The notes under the pieces: generated by a model
Told to the model about the DNA's origin: nothing
What the model saw: only the letters and a program-made list of their open reading frames with translations
Database searches by the model: none
In this document: piece after piece, positions 11,801-23,421 of the stretch
Position numbering within the stretch: the stretch's first letter is position 1
How the letters are laid out: every line of letters starts with the position of its first letter
NCBI GenBank assembly: GCA_013076295.1
Contig: RQOL01000618.1
Coordinates: forward strand, 1,550,001-1,614,000
Source of the DNA: Sanderia malayensis
Lineage: Eukaryota > Cnidaria > Scyphozoa > Semaeostomeae > Pelagiidae
DNA: 64,000 nt
Direction: 5' to 3'
Program-made: the position numbers and the translations under genes

Positions 11801-14800
11801 GATCGAGGCTGGAGTCTCTTCTTCACCCGAGAGCCACATCTTTACCCAGTCACGTTCAGGGTGTTTTCATACAGAACGTTGCAAAGTTGTACTCAAGAAT
11901 CCTCTCGAAAGCAGAGAAAGAAGTAAGTTACATACACGTATGCATGCTTTTTAATTGGATTGTATTATGATTTCGCTGATACTTTACACGCGTGCCTTGA
12001 TGTTTTTGCTCACAGGGAGACACGGAAACACCAGTGGCTGTTGGCAAAATCATACAAGTGAAACTTGGCATGTTTACCCAGAGCTCGAACTTGGAAGTTC
12101 AAGAAAGGGTCAGTATTATTGTGTCCCTTTTTTATGTACGTTTTTGCATTGCAAGGCTCAATTTAATTTATGTATTTCATTTGAAACGTTCACGATGCTC
12201 CTCCGTTTTACAGGCCTGTTGTTTGCTGCAACTTGTCAACCACGTTCTGAAATTGAAAGAAAAAGGTGTGTATCTCAATCAACTTGTACTGCATATGTAA
12301 ATTTCTAGTCGTTTGTGTGTTGACTTGAGAATTAGTTGCTCTTTTGTGCTAAGTTAGTTGCTCATTCTAACACAACTGCCTCAGTACCAAAGAGCCATGC
12401 ACTTGGACCAGCTTTGAAACCAGCTTTTATCTGGTGGTCGATGTCGTGTTTGCAGAAGCAGTTATAGAAGTAATATTCTAAAATCAAGTGGAGTAAAACA
12501 ATATCTTTTTTTCACAGGCGTCGACTGTGCAGATGTTGTTGGCGTATTGTTCAAAGAAGAATTGGTTCCCGTTGCACCAAAAGCGCAAAAGAAGGTCCCC
12601 GTCCCGGATGGGTAAAGAGAGATTTCTTTTATTGTCTGTCTATGTTGTTCTGGTCTCCACTTTTTATTTGTCTAATTATAGTTTTTACAATGTGTCGGTA
12701 TGACCACTGTTTCAGTTTGTCTAATGTTCTTACAGACCCATATTCTGATACATACCCAAGTTTCTTGCCCGGCCGTTTAATTGTTGTTCTAGTCCTTTGG
12801 GTTGCTCTCATTGGCTTCATACTTGGGCCGATTACAAGTGTGCTGGGGATAGTTGCAACTCTAGTTACATTTAGCATTGTGTATCTCGAAGAGACAGCAT
12901 CTTCAGAGTCAGTAACTCGTTTACTCTTCCTATTTTTTAGTCTTGATCTGGACAAATGGATCAACGAAGAACCATCCGACACATCAGACAATGATGAAAT
13001 TGAGCAAGCCCCATTTTTCGATAACCAACAAATTAACAAGTCAGTCTTGCCCTGTTACTCCCGTATTGACGTAAATTTTATAGCAGTACACCTTCAAGCA
13101 TAGCATAGCATTTGCCTTGCATAAAACTCTTTATTGCTAGACTCGATACAAGATATGATATGTTGTATAAGATATGTTGTTATTTGTAGTGAGAGTTATG
13201 AAGTGAAAGAAAAGTTTTCAGAGGTTTCATCTGCTGAGATTGAAAAGGTATGCTAAACCCACCATGCGACCTGTATCGTAATACGTTGTAATGAGAAATT
13301 CTCCTCTCGAATTTCTGCACAGCTTTTTTTACAACGAGAAGTCGTAGCAGACTGGCTAATAAGGTCATTGCAATGGATTGAATCTTGTTATATCTGAGGT
13401 TCAATCTCAGTCTCAGCTTTCTGGTTTTAATTGCTGTTAATTGTCAAACAGGCAAAGGAGGTGCGAAAACAAATGCAAGCAAGCAATCCTCATTACCTGA
13501 AGCTGAGCAGCCCAAAGGTAACTGGGCTAACAGAGCGTTTTTCTGTGCTTCCAACTTTCTCTATATGCAGAGGTATATTTCTGAGGATTTACAGTGGATG
13601 TTGAGACTGGTGTTTTCTTATTTCAAGCTAAACTTATCTCTTCTAATTTTCTTGTAGATGGAGGATGTTTCAATTGACGATATCCCTGTGGCTACACTGG
13701 ACCTGCCAGTTGCATTACGAGTAAATGGTATGTATATGGTAATAAATGGTGTGTATATGACAATGAATGGTATATGTTCGATAATGACTTTTATGTATAC
13801 GATTTTAAGTGGTATATGTATTCTCCGGGTGAGTTGCCGAACAGTCACGAAGCAGGCTTGTAGAGATGAACATAGTTGTTTGAATTTTATCATCTTCGCT
13901 ACTCAATACATACATTGCCTTACTTGAATGTATTGAGCACTCTCACACTCTCACACAGCGAGTCGACACAATGATTCTATATATATATATGTATGGAATT
14001 ATATGCAGAACTAACAAGTGTGGTGGCGTAACTCAAAATTTCATGCTACAATGCAACCAGCAGACGGCAATGGGTGCTCAGGCATCTATATGTATTCAGA
14101 TGCTTGTCGCACTAATCATCCGTGTTATTGGCTTGTATTATTAGCCAACCTAATTGTCCACTAGCCTGATGATTTTGCAATGATCTAACCTTGTTGGTCT
14201 TTTCTCACAGGTAAAGATAAGTCAAAGAAAGGGAAAAAGAAGAGACGAAAGGACGGTAAACGTGTCTCTGAATCAAGTGATGACGTCGACTTTCCAGTCT
14301 ATGAAGTCATGGCCGTGGAAGGCGCAGATGTTCACGGGGACGACGATGATGCGAATCTTCCTGAAAACGATCCACACAGACACTTGGATATTGATCTTGA
14401 TAAGTGAGTATCTCCCCCCTTTATGCCTCTACTGGTCCTTTGCGTCCTGATAATGTTATGTCATGCTTGATGGAAAGAACGATGTGACTTTGCATGTTCT
14501 ATAAGAGCATAGTCAATAGAAAATAATTTGTTGACTTTGATAAGAGTGGGTGATGTAGCTGCCTCATGAATGAAACAGCATTGGGAATAAGCTACTATGG
14601 ATTTCTGTGATTCTTGCAAGTACCGTGTCCAGGCGATTGTTCTAATGATTTTTATTGTTGATGTTATTACCAGGCCCTTGGAAGCTCATGAGGTTTTGCC
14701 TGTACGAACTCATAGAATAGTGAGCGAAAAGAAAGAAGGTGGTGAAGCTGAAGTCGATCAAACAGACAGCGTAAGATTTTGATTTTCTGTGTGCGCTTGC

Positions 14801-17800
14801 TTTCTGGCAAATTTTTATATAGAGTTTGTAGAATTGCCTTTACGTGTTTTTCACAGGCGCCAAAGAAGCCCAAGTCCAGTCGTCGCCACGAGAAAACGAA
14901 GAAGCACAAGAAGGTGTGTTGTTATTCTATCGACTTTTGCTCTATTTTCTTCACCCCTGAATTGTCCATTTGTTCCATTAACAGGCAGGTAAAAGGGTGT
15001 TTTTCCAGGGGGTAAAGATGTTCTATGATTGCACGTATTCTTGCAAAACATTCTGCGGTTAAGACAACAAACTTAGACTGCGGCTAAGTGTTCTAATAAG
15101 CGTCTTTTCCTTTGTAGAAGACCAAGGTCTCATCATCCAAAGAGCCGGCAGCTGCAAAAGAGGCTATTCCCGACGAAAACGAGGCTACAAAGACAGAAGC
15201 AGAATCTAGGACGAAACACAAGAAGAGCAAATCACCGAAGAAAAAACGAAGCAAGAGTCAAAACAAGGAGCATCAAGAGAATGGTATTTGTTTATTGTTC
15301 TATTTTCTTATTGTTTATTGTTCTATTTTTTATTGTTTATTGTTCTAAAAGGCGTCGGATAAGCAAGCTACGCATGTGTATAAGTGCAATGCAAATTGAC
15401 CAACGTCCAATCTATAAAATATGTGCATATGTCTCTATTTATGTATTTATATATTGCATACATTTACTCTTGTTCATTACAGCGCCAACATCGCCAACTC
15501 AAAAAGCCACATTACTGGCGCAGGCTGCAAAGCTGAAAGAACAAGCAAAGACAGATGACGTAAGTTTCACAGTTTTATTCACTTCTATGCTAACGAGTTT
15601 ACATGAAGTAATGGGGAACAACGCAATGCAGTCTGGACTGTATAGGAGTTAGACTCACTGCATTGCGTCCCTATAATACGTTCATTGGACAACTCCGAAC
15701 AAGTTGTGCTTACACTCAATCGAGACTCGTGCAACAAGTCTATATAAGAATGTTGAGGCTCTTAAGCCATATGCACTATGATATATATTATGTTACGTAC
15801 TACGAATGTCTTTGTGAGCTGTATTATGTATTGGCTGTAGTTTGTGTTCATGCATCAGATAAGTGGGCTAAATCTGTGCTTGGTTTTGTAACTTCTTTCC
15901 GCGGTTTTTTCTTGTCACTTATTGAACCTATAACAGCATGCGTGTTTCTGTGATAAATTTCACGATAAAACTATTACCATTAAACTATTTAAGTCATCAC
16001 CGTTTAACACCTCACGTATAAAGCAGCACCTGTATATGGTAGGTTGTTGAAGTTTTCCCCTTTCACTAATCAATGCTATTTGACTTCAGATAACGAAAAC
16101 CGAAAATGCACCTGGAAGTGAACAACACGTAAGGATGTCTAAAGCACTGTAATATTTATTAGGGTCCTAGCAGTAACTGCACTGTCATTAATAGACTGCT
16201 AGATGGTATGAGATAGGAAGGAAATTAAAGTTTTTAGTGCTGTTTAGTGCGTAAGACCTCATCTCATTTTATTGCCTGGTGTATTCACAACATTTCCCTG
16301 CTCTGCAAACTAAAACTGATTCTAATTCTTACTAAACATAGTTATCCTTTGCTAAATAAATTATCACGACGCTAATTTTCTATCAAAATTAATTTTTTTC
16401 ATATGCCATACTGCTGTGAATTTTGCCAATATTAAAAACCTATATTCAATATTGAACCTTGTTGATAACATGCACCATAAAATGAGGGATGTTAAATTTG
16501 AGTAGTAGTGGGCTGGGCGGGAAAGTAAACCTGTGCGTCAAATTATTGCATTTGTCACATTCGTCTTACTTTTTCGTTTTAATTGCATGGAATTTATCTT
16601 GATTTCTCGTGTCCTTTCTCTCTATTGTTTTGTTTTCATTTGTAGCTTGATGATATGGACTTTTGGCTCTCGTCAACCGATGCAGTAGTCGAATCTCCTG
16701 CGAAGGTTAGTGCTCTTTCTCGTCAAAGTTGATTCGCTCTTTGTCCTGGTTCTTCTGCATCACAGATCTGTTTGTTCAAGCGGGTAACTCATACGCTCAG
16801 TAATTTTCTTTGTGTTTTCCTTGCGTCCAGGATATAACTAATGCGGATGACACAGCTCTTGCGAAGAAAGATACTGCAGAGAGTCAGGAAACTTCGAAGA
16901 GCAAGAATGTACCAGAAGAAGTAGCTCCCGAAGAATTGAAATCAGAGGTGAATATTGGACATTATGCAATTGCTTACTTTGCTAAATTAGCAACTGCTTA
17001 TCCTTTACTTGCGCTCTAATTTGATCATAATTTAAGCCATTGCATGACCAATATGTGTACCACTCCATCTTCAGCTCTGTCGCAATTCGAGCACTGCTTG
17101 AGCTATAATTTGAACAATAATCCTGGAATCACTGTAACAATAGTTCTATCATAACCTAACCAGTAATTTTGCCATAGCGTGGTCGCTAATTGTGCCTCAT
17201 TTTAGCAAAGTGATATTTGAACTTTGTTTCAGAAACCGAGTAAGAAGCAGAAGAAAGATAAGAAAACAAAGAAGAAAACCAAAAGAAATAAAAATGGGCA
17301 GGAAGTGGAACAAACTCGATCACCAGAACCAATGTTGATGGATTCAGAGGTGTCAAATGTCGATGTAAGCCTTTGCTGTGTTTGTTATCTTGCATCCACT
17401 CTTCAGCAATAGTCTTATGACACTTAGAATGCATACCCTAGACCTGTTCAACTTTAGGCTATGCATTTCCACCAAGCTATGCAAGCCTGTTTAAGTATTC
17501 GTGGCTGTACAAGTTTTTATTTTTTAATTTTCATTTCTAGCCACACGCGCATTACTTGACTCTTGGAGAAGATTCTAATTTAAAACTGGTGAGAAAAAGA
17601 TTATAACACAATGTGATTTCATTTTTATAAGCCACTGTAGTGTTATGTTATTTACGCTTGTTTTTATTCTTTGTTCATGTCTTTCCTCGTCCAACATTTG
17701 ATGTGATTGCCCTGTTTTCTAGCTCTATGACATCAAAGTGAACGCCGGGGAGCAACAGCAGGCTATCGTATCTGTCATTTTCGGGTTCGGCAATACATAT

Positions 17801-20800
17801 AATCCATAGTTTCTTCGCTTTATAATGTCTATACAGTCGGATTTTTCCATCTCAAAGTTCTCTCTGTCTCGAACAAAATCTTTGCTGCCTTGGACATGGT
17901 ACAATGTATCTTCGTATCACATCTAGAACTTTGTTAATATGGACTCTCTCTATAATCGATCTCTAAAACTCTGTTAAAATGGATTCTCTCTATCTCGACC
18001 TCTAAAACTCTGTTAAAATGGATTCCCTCTATCTCGACCTGACCGTGGACTTGCTTGCAGTTGTGAGGTTGAGATCCATTCTAACATAGTTTCAGGTGTG
18101 ATACATAGATACATTGTACCGCGCCTGACGCACTATACTCATCTCTATCCGTCACTGGTACACAATGGGATAATTGCCCTTTATTTATGGACATTTATTT
18201 AACTTTACAGAAATCTTACCGATCGTCAAATCATCTCATTGGAATTTAATGTACTTGATTCGCTAAACATGAAAATGATACGCAATGTAAGTTGTGTGAA
18301 CTAATTATATTTAGTTTTTATTTTGAAGCATCAATATCGAGGAGCATGCTTCACTCAGCTTTCAATACTGATGATAGTGAATTGTCCAGATGTAGCTGCT
18401 TTTTTACACTAGCTTTAATAATTCTTGCTACTTTTTTGTCTCAGATCGGAGCTGGTTCACACGATCCTGTGAAAGTTCCATTTCAATTGCCATCAGGTAA
18501 TCAGTCGTTGTTTAATGCATTCCACTTGCGAGGTTATTACTTGCAACGTGATGCAGCAAGTGTTTTAATGAAATTCGCCCTGTTTGTGACCTGCATTGCA
18601 TTGCATGTTGCATTAAACGTGGAATGTGATCCTTGCTTGGAACATATTGTTTGGTATTGTTACTGAGATGAAATTGTTTTTGCTATACCGAGGGCAATAT
18701 TTCACAGAGACTTCAATACTCTTTTATAATTAAGCGTTAAGCGTGTAAGGCGTCTAAATTTAAATTTGTGCTTGCAGTTACTGTTGTATTTTTTATCAAT
18801 GTTCAGCAACATAGCGCCTTTCCTGTAGTGGGCCTTTCTACGGGCCTCAATGCCTGTGGTATTTTCATTGCTGCCGTAAAATCCACTGCCTGTAATTATA
18901 TCCCCAACAGGCGCGACCAACGAAGGCCAGTTTGCATTCAAGGTTGAAAGCATCATTATGCCGCAATGGCTTCGAGGAACGCTAACTTATATTGTCAAGG
19001 TATCTCGTGTAATTACTACAATTATTCACCCACGTATTTTATTCGCATTTGATGACTTAGCGTAGGTCACTATAGCTGAATAACCATTGCATACCAGTAT
19101 TTGTATAGCTGTGCTGTGACCCAGCCTTATGCTGAGACACATTCCAAGCCCTCTTTTCTACTGTGCAATTTAATTATTGTATTGGGAACTGAAAGTAATA
19201 TTAGTTTTTGCCTTTATTTTCCAGGGTGATGATGGCTCAACGAGCGAGAAGATCGACTTTAAGATTAATTTTCCCGTTTCCTCGTTTGTTGTACCCACAA
19301 CAGTGCACAGGTATTTCGACTTTCTCGCACCGACTAAACCATATTATTTTTTCATGCCAAAAACCTTATAGCAATACATATACCTCCCGAATTTTTGTAT
19401 TGGCTTTCGTCTTTCAACCTTATAGCTCTGATGTTTAATAAATAATATTTATCGAGATTAGCCTGTTTTATGCTGGGCTATTTTGAATTGCAACTTTATG
19501 AATAAGCCCCTGATCCATGCAATACAATACGGTTGTGTTGAGCCCCTTTTGCGTAAGCAACAATCCCACAGTTGTTCTTTGTGTGACCTTTATAAAAGCT
19601 GCTTGCCATTATGAAGACTGTGATTATTTGATATTGATAATTCATATTACAATCGTGTTATTCAATTTTTTTATGCAGCACATTACACAAGTGCGAAGAT
19701 TCACGAACTTCACCTTTTAATGCTTGATTTAATCGTGTGATTTCCTTTTTCTTTTCAGAGATTATTTCGCCAATCTCTTGGCTGGTGGATCCATGACTGA
19801 AAAACAATCTGCCAGGGTAATTCACTTTTATCAATCGCTCGATATAACCTTGGTTTGCTGTGTGCCCGAAAAAGCCGTTAAGACTGGCACTCATTCGGGG
19901 TTTATCGCGATAGCGATAATGATAACGATTGGGTTGTAATCGCGATAAACTCAAGTGAGTACCATGTTTTAGGGCTTTCTTTAAGTCAGGTCTCCAGCCA
20001 AAGTGTGGGTTGAGTGTGAAGCTTGTGAAGGCCAAGGTAGACTGACTCACCACTACTGAAACAACAGTCAAAATGTCAAGGCTTTACACTTTTTTTTTAA
20101 TAAGCAACTAGACTTTGGTCCAGCCCTGAAAGTTGCTTAAAATTTTGGATATTTTAGCCCTCAAAGTTGCTTAAAAGTTGCTTAAATTTTTTTAAGCAAC
20201 TTTTTCCCCAGGGTACAACTCCTAAGTTTGTGGGTCAAAATCATCAACTGTAACGCCTACAACATAAGACTTAAGAGACAGTAAGTGTAAACATGTTAGT
20301 CAAGAACTTCAACAGCACAGTGAACATTCCTGTCCAGTTTTAGCATTTTAAAATAAATGACGTTTCAATTCTTAGTTGCTAACAGTAATTCAATTGAGCC
20401 CTCGAGTTGCTTAATGTTAGGGTCAATCCAGCCCTAGTTGCTTATTGAGCGGTTGCTTATTAAAAAAAAAAAGTGTATTGCATTTTTTAAATTATGGTTA
20501 TGATGATCGAAATAGTCGAGTTCATAACCATATGCTGGCTTTTGTTACACAAGTATTAATCCGCATTATATTATATTATACTATGTTATGTCATGTTATA
20601 TCATGTTATTTTATATTATATATAGATTCTTAATTACTTTGAATTTGTTTTCTTAGGTTAACGTGCCTGAAAACTTGGAATTTGATGATTTGATAAAGGA
20701 CATTTGTTACAAACTGCGAACCACAAGTAGGTTCAATTTGATATAATGTAATAGATCTGTATTTAGTTGTGATTCATAGATTATAGCTCTCACATATTCA

Positions 20801-21764
20801 TAATTATTTTTGTCCATTTATGCTTCTCTGTGTTCTTTAATGCGTTTGTTTTATATATATAATAACAAGTCTTTTTGCCTTCCACAGTTGTTGAAAGTGT
20901 GTCCATGGGTGCATCATTGTACGGTTATACCATCCAAAATCACGAACTATGCCTCCTCGTTAAACAAAAGGTAATTTCCCAATTGTTTTAAACGCACTCT
21001 ACTTAGTTCTGTGGACGAGATCTGAGATAGTTGTGTGAGAGTCAATTTAGCCAATCAGCTCAGCGAATTTTCATTACGTGATGATTGACAGGAGCAATAT
21101 TCGTGTTTGATTGGATGGTTCTGGAGTGCAAGAGGTTGAGTGGTGAATGGGATAGTGTGGTTATAGTCGTTTTACTGTGGTTATAGTAGTGTTGTGTTGT
21201 GTATCCATTAAGAAGGTCTGCCAATATCTTCAACCTATCAGCAATGTAATTATAGATATCGGTTGAGGTTATGATCCGCCCCTCTTTCAAGCTCACCGAC
21301 ATTTAATGAGATGATTAAAGTAAAATGGACACTGCCTGGAAAGCAAATACATCCTGAATCAAGATATTTTTTGGAATTTCCGTGGTTTCTTGTACCACTA
21401 GTTTTCTTCGACTTTTGATCTTGTGAAAAGCGGAGAAGTTGGAAGTGCTTAACCTTAAGGGTCTTGAACTAAGTTCTGTCAACAAACAGGCTGACTGGAA
21501 GGCTCTCTTATTTCGTTCAGTCATCCTTTCGAGACTTTGTTTTTGGACAACAGGTTATCTGTGGAAATCTGCTGAGCTAGATATTTGTGACAGCAGCTTT
21601 TGATTGAGGCATTAAATGAAGTAATTTGTTATTGTCAAAGGAGCTATAATCGATTTTCTTTGTTTTTACAGGATTCGAGCAGTATAACCGTGGATGCTAA
21701 GGGAACCGATAGTCAACTATTAGGCAGCATTTTGAATGAGATTAAAGACATCTTCAAAAGCTAA
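5879..21764 (+). CDS. AP3D1: AP-3 complex subunit delta (delta adaptin), 45 coding exons
   Basis: Large delta subunit of the AP-3 adaptor, which sorts cargo from endosomes/TGN to lysosome-related organelles. Exons: 5879-5938, 6546-6641, 6761-6841, 6934-7014, 7345-7452, 7612-7677, 8075-8138, 8275-8414, 8838-8911, 9122-9171, 9287-9315, 9673-9721, 9819-9888, 10056-10131, 10251-10320, 10622-10700, 11032-11158, 11535-11638, 11784-11922, 12016-12108, 12214-12265, 12518-12611, 12941-13039, 13190-13247, 13452-13517, 13658-13727, 14211-14403, 14674-14770, 14857-14913, 15118-15283, 15483-15559, 16090-16128, 16646-16705, 16831-16947, 17233-17364, 17541-17588, 17723-17784, 18211-18286, 18445-18496, 18911-18999, 19225-19310, 19759-19816, 20657-20726, 20888-20970, 21672-21764. 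They total 3750 nt, 1249 residues (human about 1153-1215). Adaptin trunk about 1-570 (NLNDLVRGIRN, PDLARDLANDIM, AAQMLDVAIRVKA), Lys/Glu-rich hinge about 600-1010, appendage about 1011-1249. The start is MFEKN; no upstream in-frame ATG exists after the stop at 5819. Least certain boundary: the donor of the exon ending 17784. Confidence 0.95.
6373..6476 (+). repeat. Dispersed repeat, copy A (inverted partner at 7771-7864)
   Basis: This segment of AP3D1 intron 1 contains ACTATACCAAAACAAGGGG and TTTGAGATAG motifs. It matches the reverse complement of 7771-7864 in intron 6 with scattered mismatches. It looks like an old interspersed element present twice in opposite orientation. Confidence 0.6.
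7771..7864 (-). repeat. Dispersed repeat, copy B (inverted partner of 6373-6476)
   Basis: In AP3D1 intron 6, the reverse complement carries the same TATACCAAAACAAGGGG block and the following GAATGTT...ATAGAG pattern as copy A. The pair could form an intramolecular stem in the pre-mRNA. Confidence 0.6.
8449..8695 (+). repeat. Tandem repeat, about 31-bp unit, ~8 copies
   Basis: AP3D1 intron 8 carries a diverged tandem array in which each unit contains a version of CTTGGAATAAACGCC followed by CTTAGNTAT. Unit starts are near 8461, 8496, 8527, 8560, 8587, 8617, 8646 and 8677. Confidence 0.75.
9376..9507 (+). repeat. Dispersed repeat in AP3D1 intron 11 (inverted partner at 14930-15063)
   Basis: This segment matches the reverse complement of 14930-15063 over about 130 bp, by eye roughly 80% identical. 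In both copies the same frame is open and reads a CKNxCxHRTSLPPGK, LPVNGxNGQFRG pattern. No start codon or family is recognised. It may be an interspersed element whose coding-like frame is chance or relic. Confidence 0.65.
11190..11295 (+). repeat. ACT/AAT trinucleotide microsatellite
   Basis: AP3D1 intron 17 begins with an interrupted (ACT)n/(AAT)n run. Confidence 0.8.
14930..15063 (-). repeat. Dispersed repeat in AP3D1 intron 29 (inverted partner of 9376-9507)
   Basis: Reverse-complement copy of the repeat in intron 11, with the same open frame (HRTSLPPGK, NGTNGQFRG). Matching starts and ends suggest a discrete element, but I found no terminal repeats or target duplication. Confidence 0.65.
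17898..18120. repeat. Foldback element with ~46-bp inverted arms around ~50-bp tandem repeats
   Basis: In AP3D1 intron 37, the arm 17898-17943 (starting GGTACAATGTATC) is the near reverse complement of 18075-18120 (ending ACATTGTACC). Between them are about three copies of a ~50-bp unit containing CTCTAAAACTCTGTTAAAAT and GGATTCTCTCTATCTCGACC. The design, inverted arms enclosing short tandem units, is typical of non-autonomous foldback or MITE elements. Confidence 0.75.
20087..20475. mobile_element. 389-bp MITE with TIRs and TA target duplication
   Basis: In AP3D1 intron 42, the left end CACTTTTTTTTTAATAAGCA (from 20087) is the inverse of the right end TTGCTTATT...AAAAGTG (to 20475). Both sides are flanked by TA (20085-20086 and 20476-20477). 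The interior repeats GTTGCTTA several times and has no coding capacity. A TA duplication with short TIRs suggests a non-autonomous Tc1/mariner-type element, an inference because no related transposase is in the window. Confidence 0.8.
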
Positions 21765-21808
21765 TTGAAAATTTATTGTCTATTATTATTGAACCGTTGT
21801 TTATTTGC

Positions 21809-21814
21809 AATAAA
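21809..21814 (+). terminator. Polyadenylation signal of AP3D1
   Basis: AATAAA lies 45 bp after the AP3D1 stop codon (21762-21764), a normal spacing for 3' end formation. Confidence 0.75.
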
Positions 21815-21829
21815 TCCTGAAATCGTAGT

Positions 21830-23421
21830 TTTATTTTCTACCAACTTTTAGACGAGGTTTTTCCATTAAATTTATATTATCGAATTCAAAACTCATTCAA
21901 AGCTCTCCCCATTTCTATGTGACAAAGTATGTGTGATCTTCTTTGAATGAATTGGAATGATACAATAGCTTTGCTACGGTATAGCCTCGTTGTGGTGTCG
22001 CATTTTTGTATATCTTCTTGTTGACGCCAAACTTGACATGCAAGCTAGCAACTAGCAAGAGATTATTTTGTAGACACCCACAGGCAACTGCAATTCACAG
22101 AGATGAATTGATGTCAACCGATGACATCAAAAGCTGAATGAATTGATTGTTCGAGTAATGAGCCTCCGCAGCAACACGCTCCGCGGGTGTCTATATCGGC
22201 AACAATGCAGCTCTTTTTGGAGTTTGAAGGGATATTTTCAAGATGCGTCATGCCTAAGCATGAAGTTGGTTATGTCCTGATAAACAAGATTGAAAAGTAC
22301 GACACTTTGCCGCCAGTCCAGATTTGTGCATTTCAAAAGCAACGATGTATGCCCACACGGAGCGGTGACGTCATGAGAAACTTGCATCAGCCGCCGAAGA
22401 ATTAGACAATTTGTATAAAGCAGACACTGAGGACGAGTTGATGCGATATCTTGTTGGAAGTAAACGAAGCTAAGCAAGCATTGACCAAAGAAGTTTCACT
22501 GCAAACTGCTGATTGTCTTTAGATGGAGGTAAGTGGTTTGGTATTTTTCTATTCAATAACTCTCCTGTGATAGACAGCTCTCGTCAATTTCATCTGACAT
22601 CAGTTTTATGTAATCAGTATTATGTAATTAGGAAGCATGGATATTGACAAGGGCAGTAAGAAACTATTTGAAGCAGCCTCGCTTTCATGTTTGAGCATAC
22701 GCAAAGCAACCTCGCTCCAAAGTGTTTTCTTTCAAGGATTTTCGAAAAGAGTTCTTTTCATTTGTTTCACATTTGTTTCTGACGAAAAAACAATGCTGCG
22801 AGAACACAGCAGAAGGAACAAAAAAAACCAAAATTATATTACTTAAATGCGAGATCTTTTCAATAACATATTTGTGACACCAAATTTGATAGAGCACAGT
22901 GTAAGATTTAGACTTATATAACAAAGCTTCAATGAAATGTTGACTGCGAAGTAGATTGACCTTGGATTTTCCGATACAACAGCTTCACAATTCACTTAAC
23001 TTGGTATATGAAATGAGAGAGATTTTTGTGTGCATACTCTCAAACTCAAGGTCATATCAACGTGCATGGCGAGATTGAACAACAAATCGTTGGCAATCTG
23101 TTTCTCGTATTTCATTTGTCCAAATCTCGAGCAGACAGTGTTTAAATGCTTTATTTGTTATTTGGTACTGGAAAGAATATTTGTTTAGTTCACCTGGAGT
23201 AGCTAACTGGACCGTCTGCAGTTTGGGGTTTCTTGATTCAGATTCAAGCTAGGGTTACTATACTAGCCAACGTCGAGACTCAGACTCAAACTGTAGTTCA
23301 CTCAATATTAACATAGAGCTCAATCGGAGTGGCAGCGAATGATTTACGAGTTGTGAAATCGAACCTGGTTTGAATAAAAGAGGCTTGTTACAGAAAAGAG
23401 TTCAAATACAATTTGTCAGTA
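21830..23421. other. Intergenic region between AP3D1 and the first SLC46-like gene
   Basis: Short reading frames here (for example 22187-22405) show no recognisable domain, splice context or composition shift. The promoter and 5' leader of the SLC46-like gene must lie in the distal part, but I cannot point to defined elements. Confidence 0.5.

Noticed and set aside
12642..13103. 153-residue hydrophobic frame across AP3D1 intron 22 and exon 23
   Set aside because: Its end is the genuine AP3D1 exon; the rest is intron, and the intron start carries an in-frame stop so it cannot be read through.
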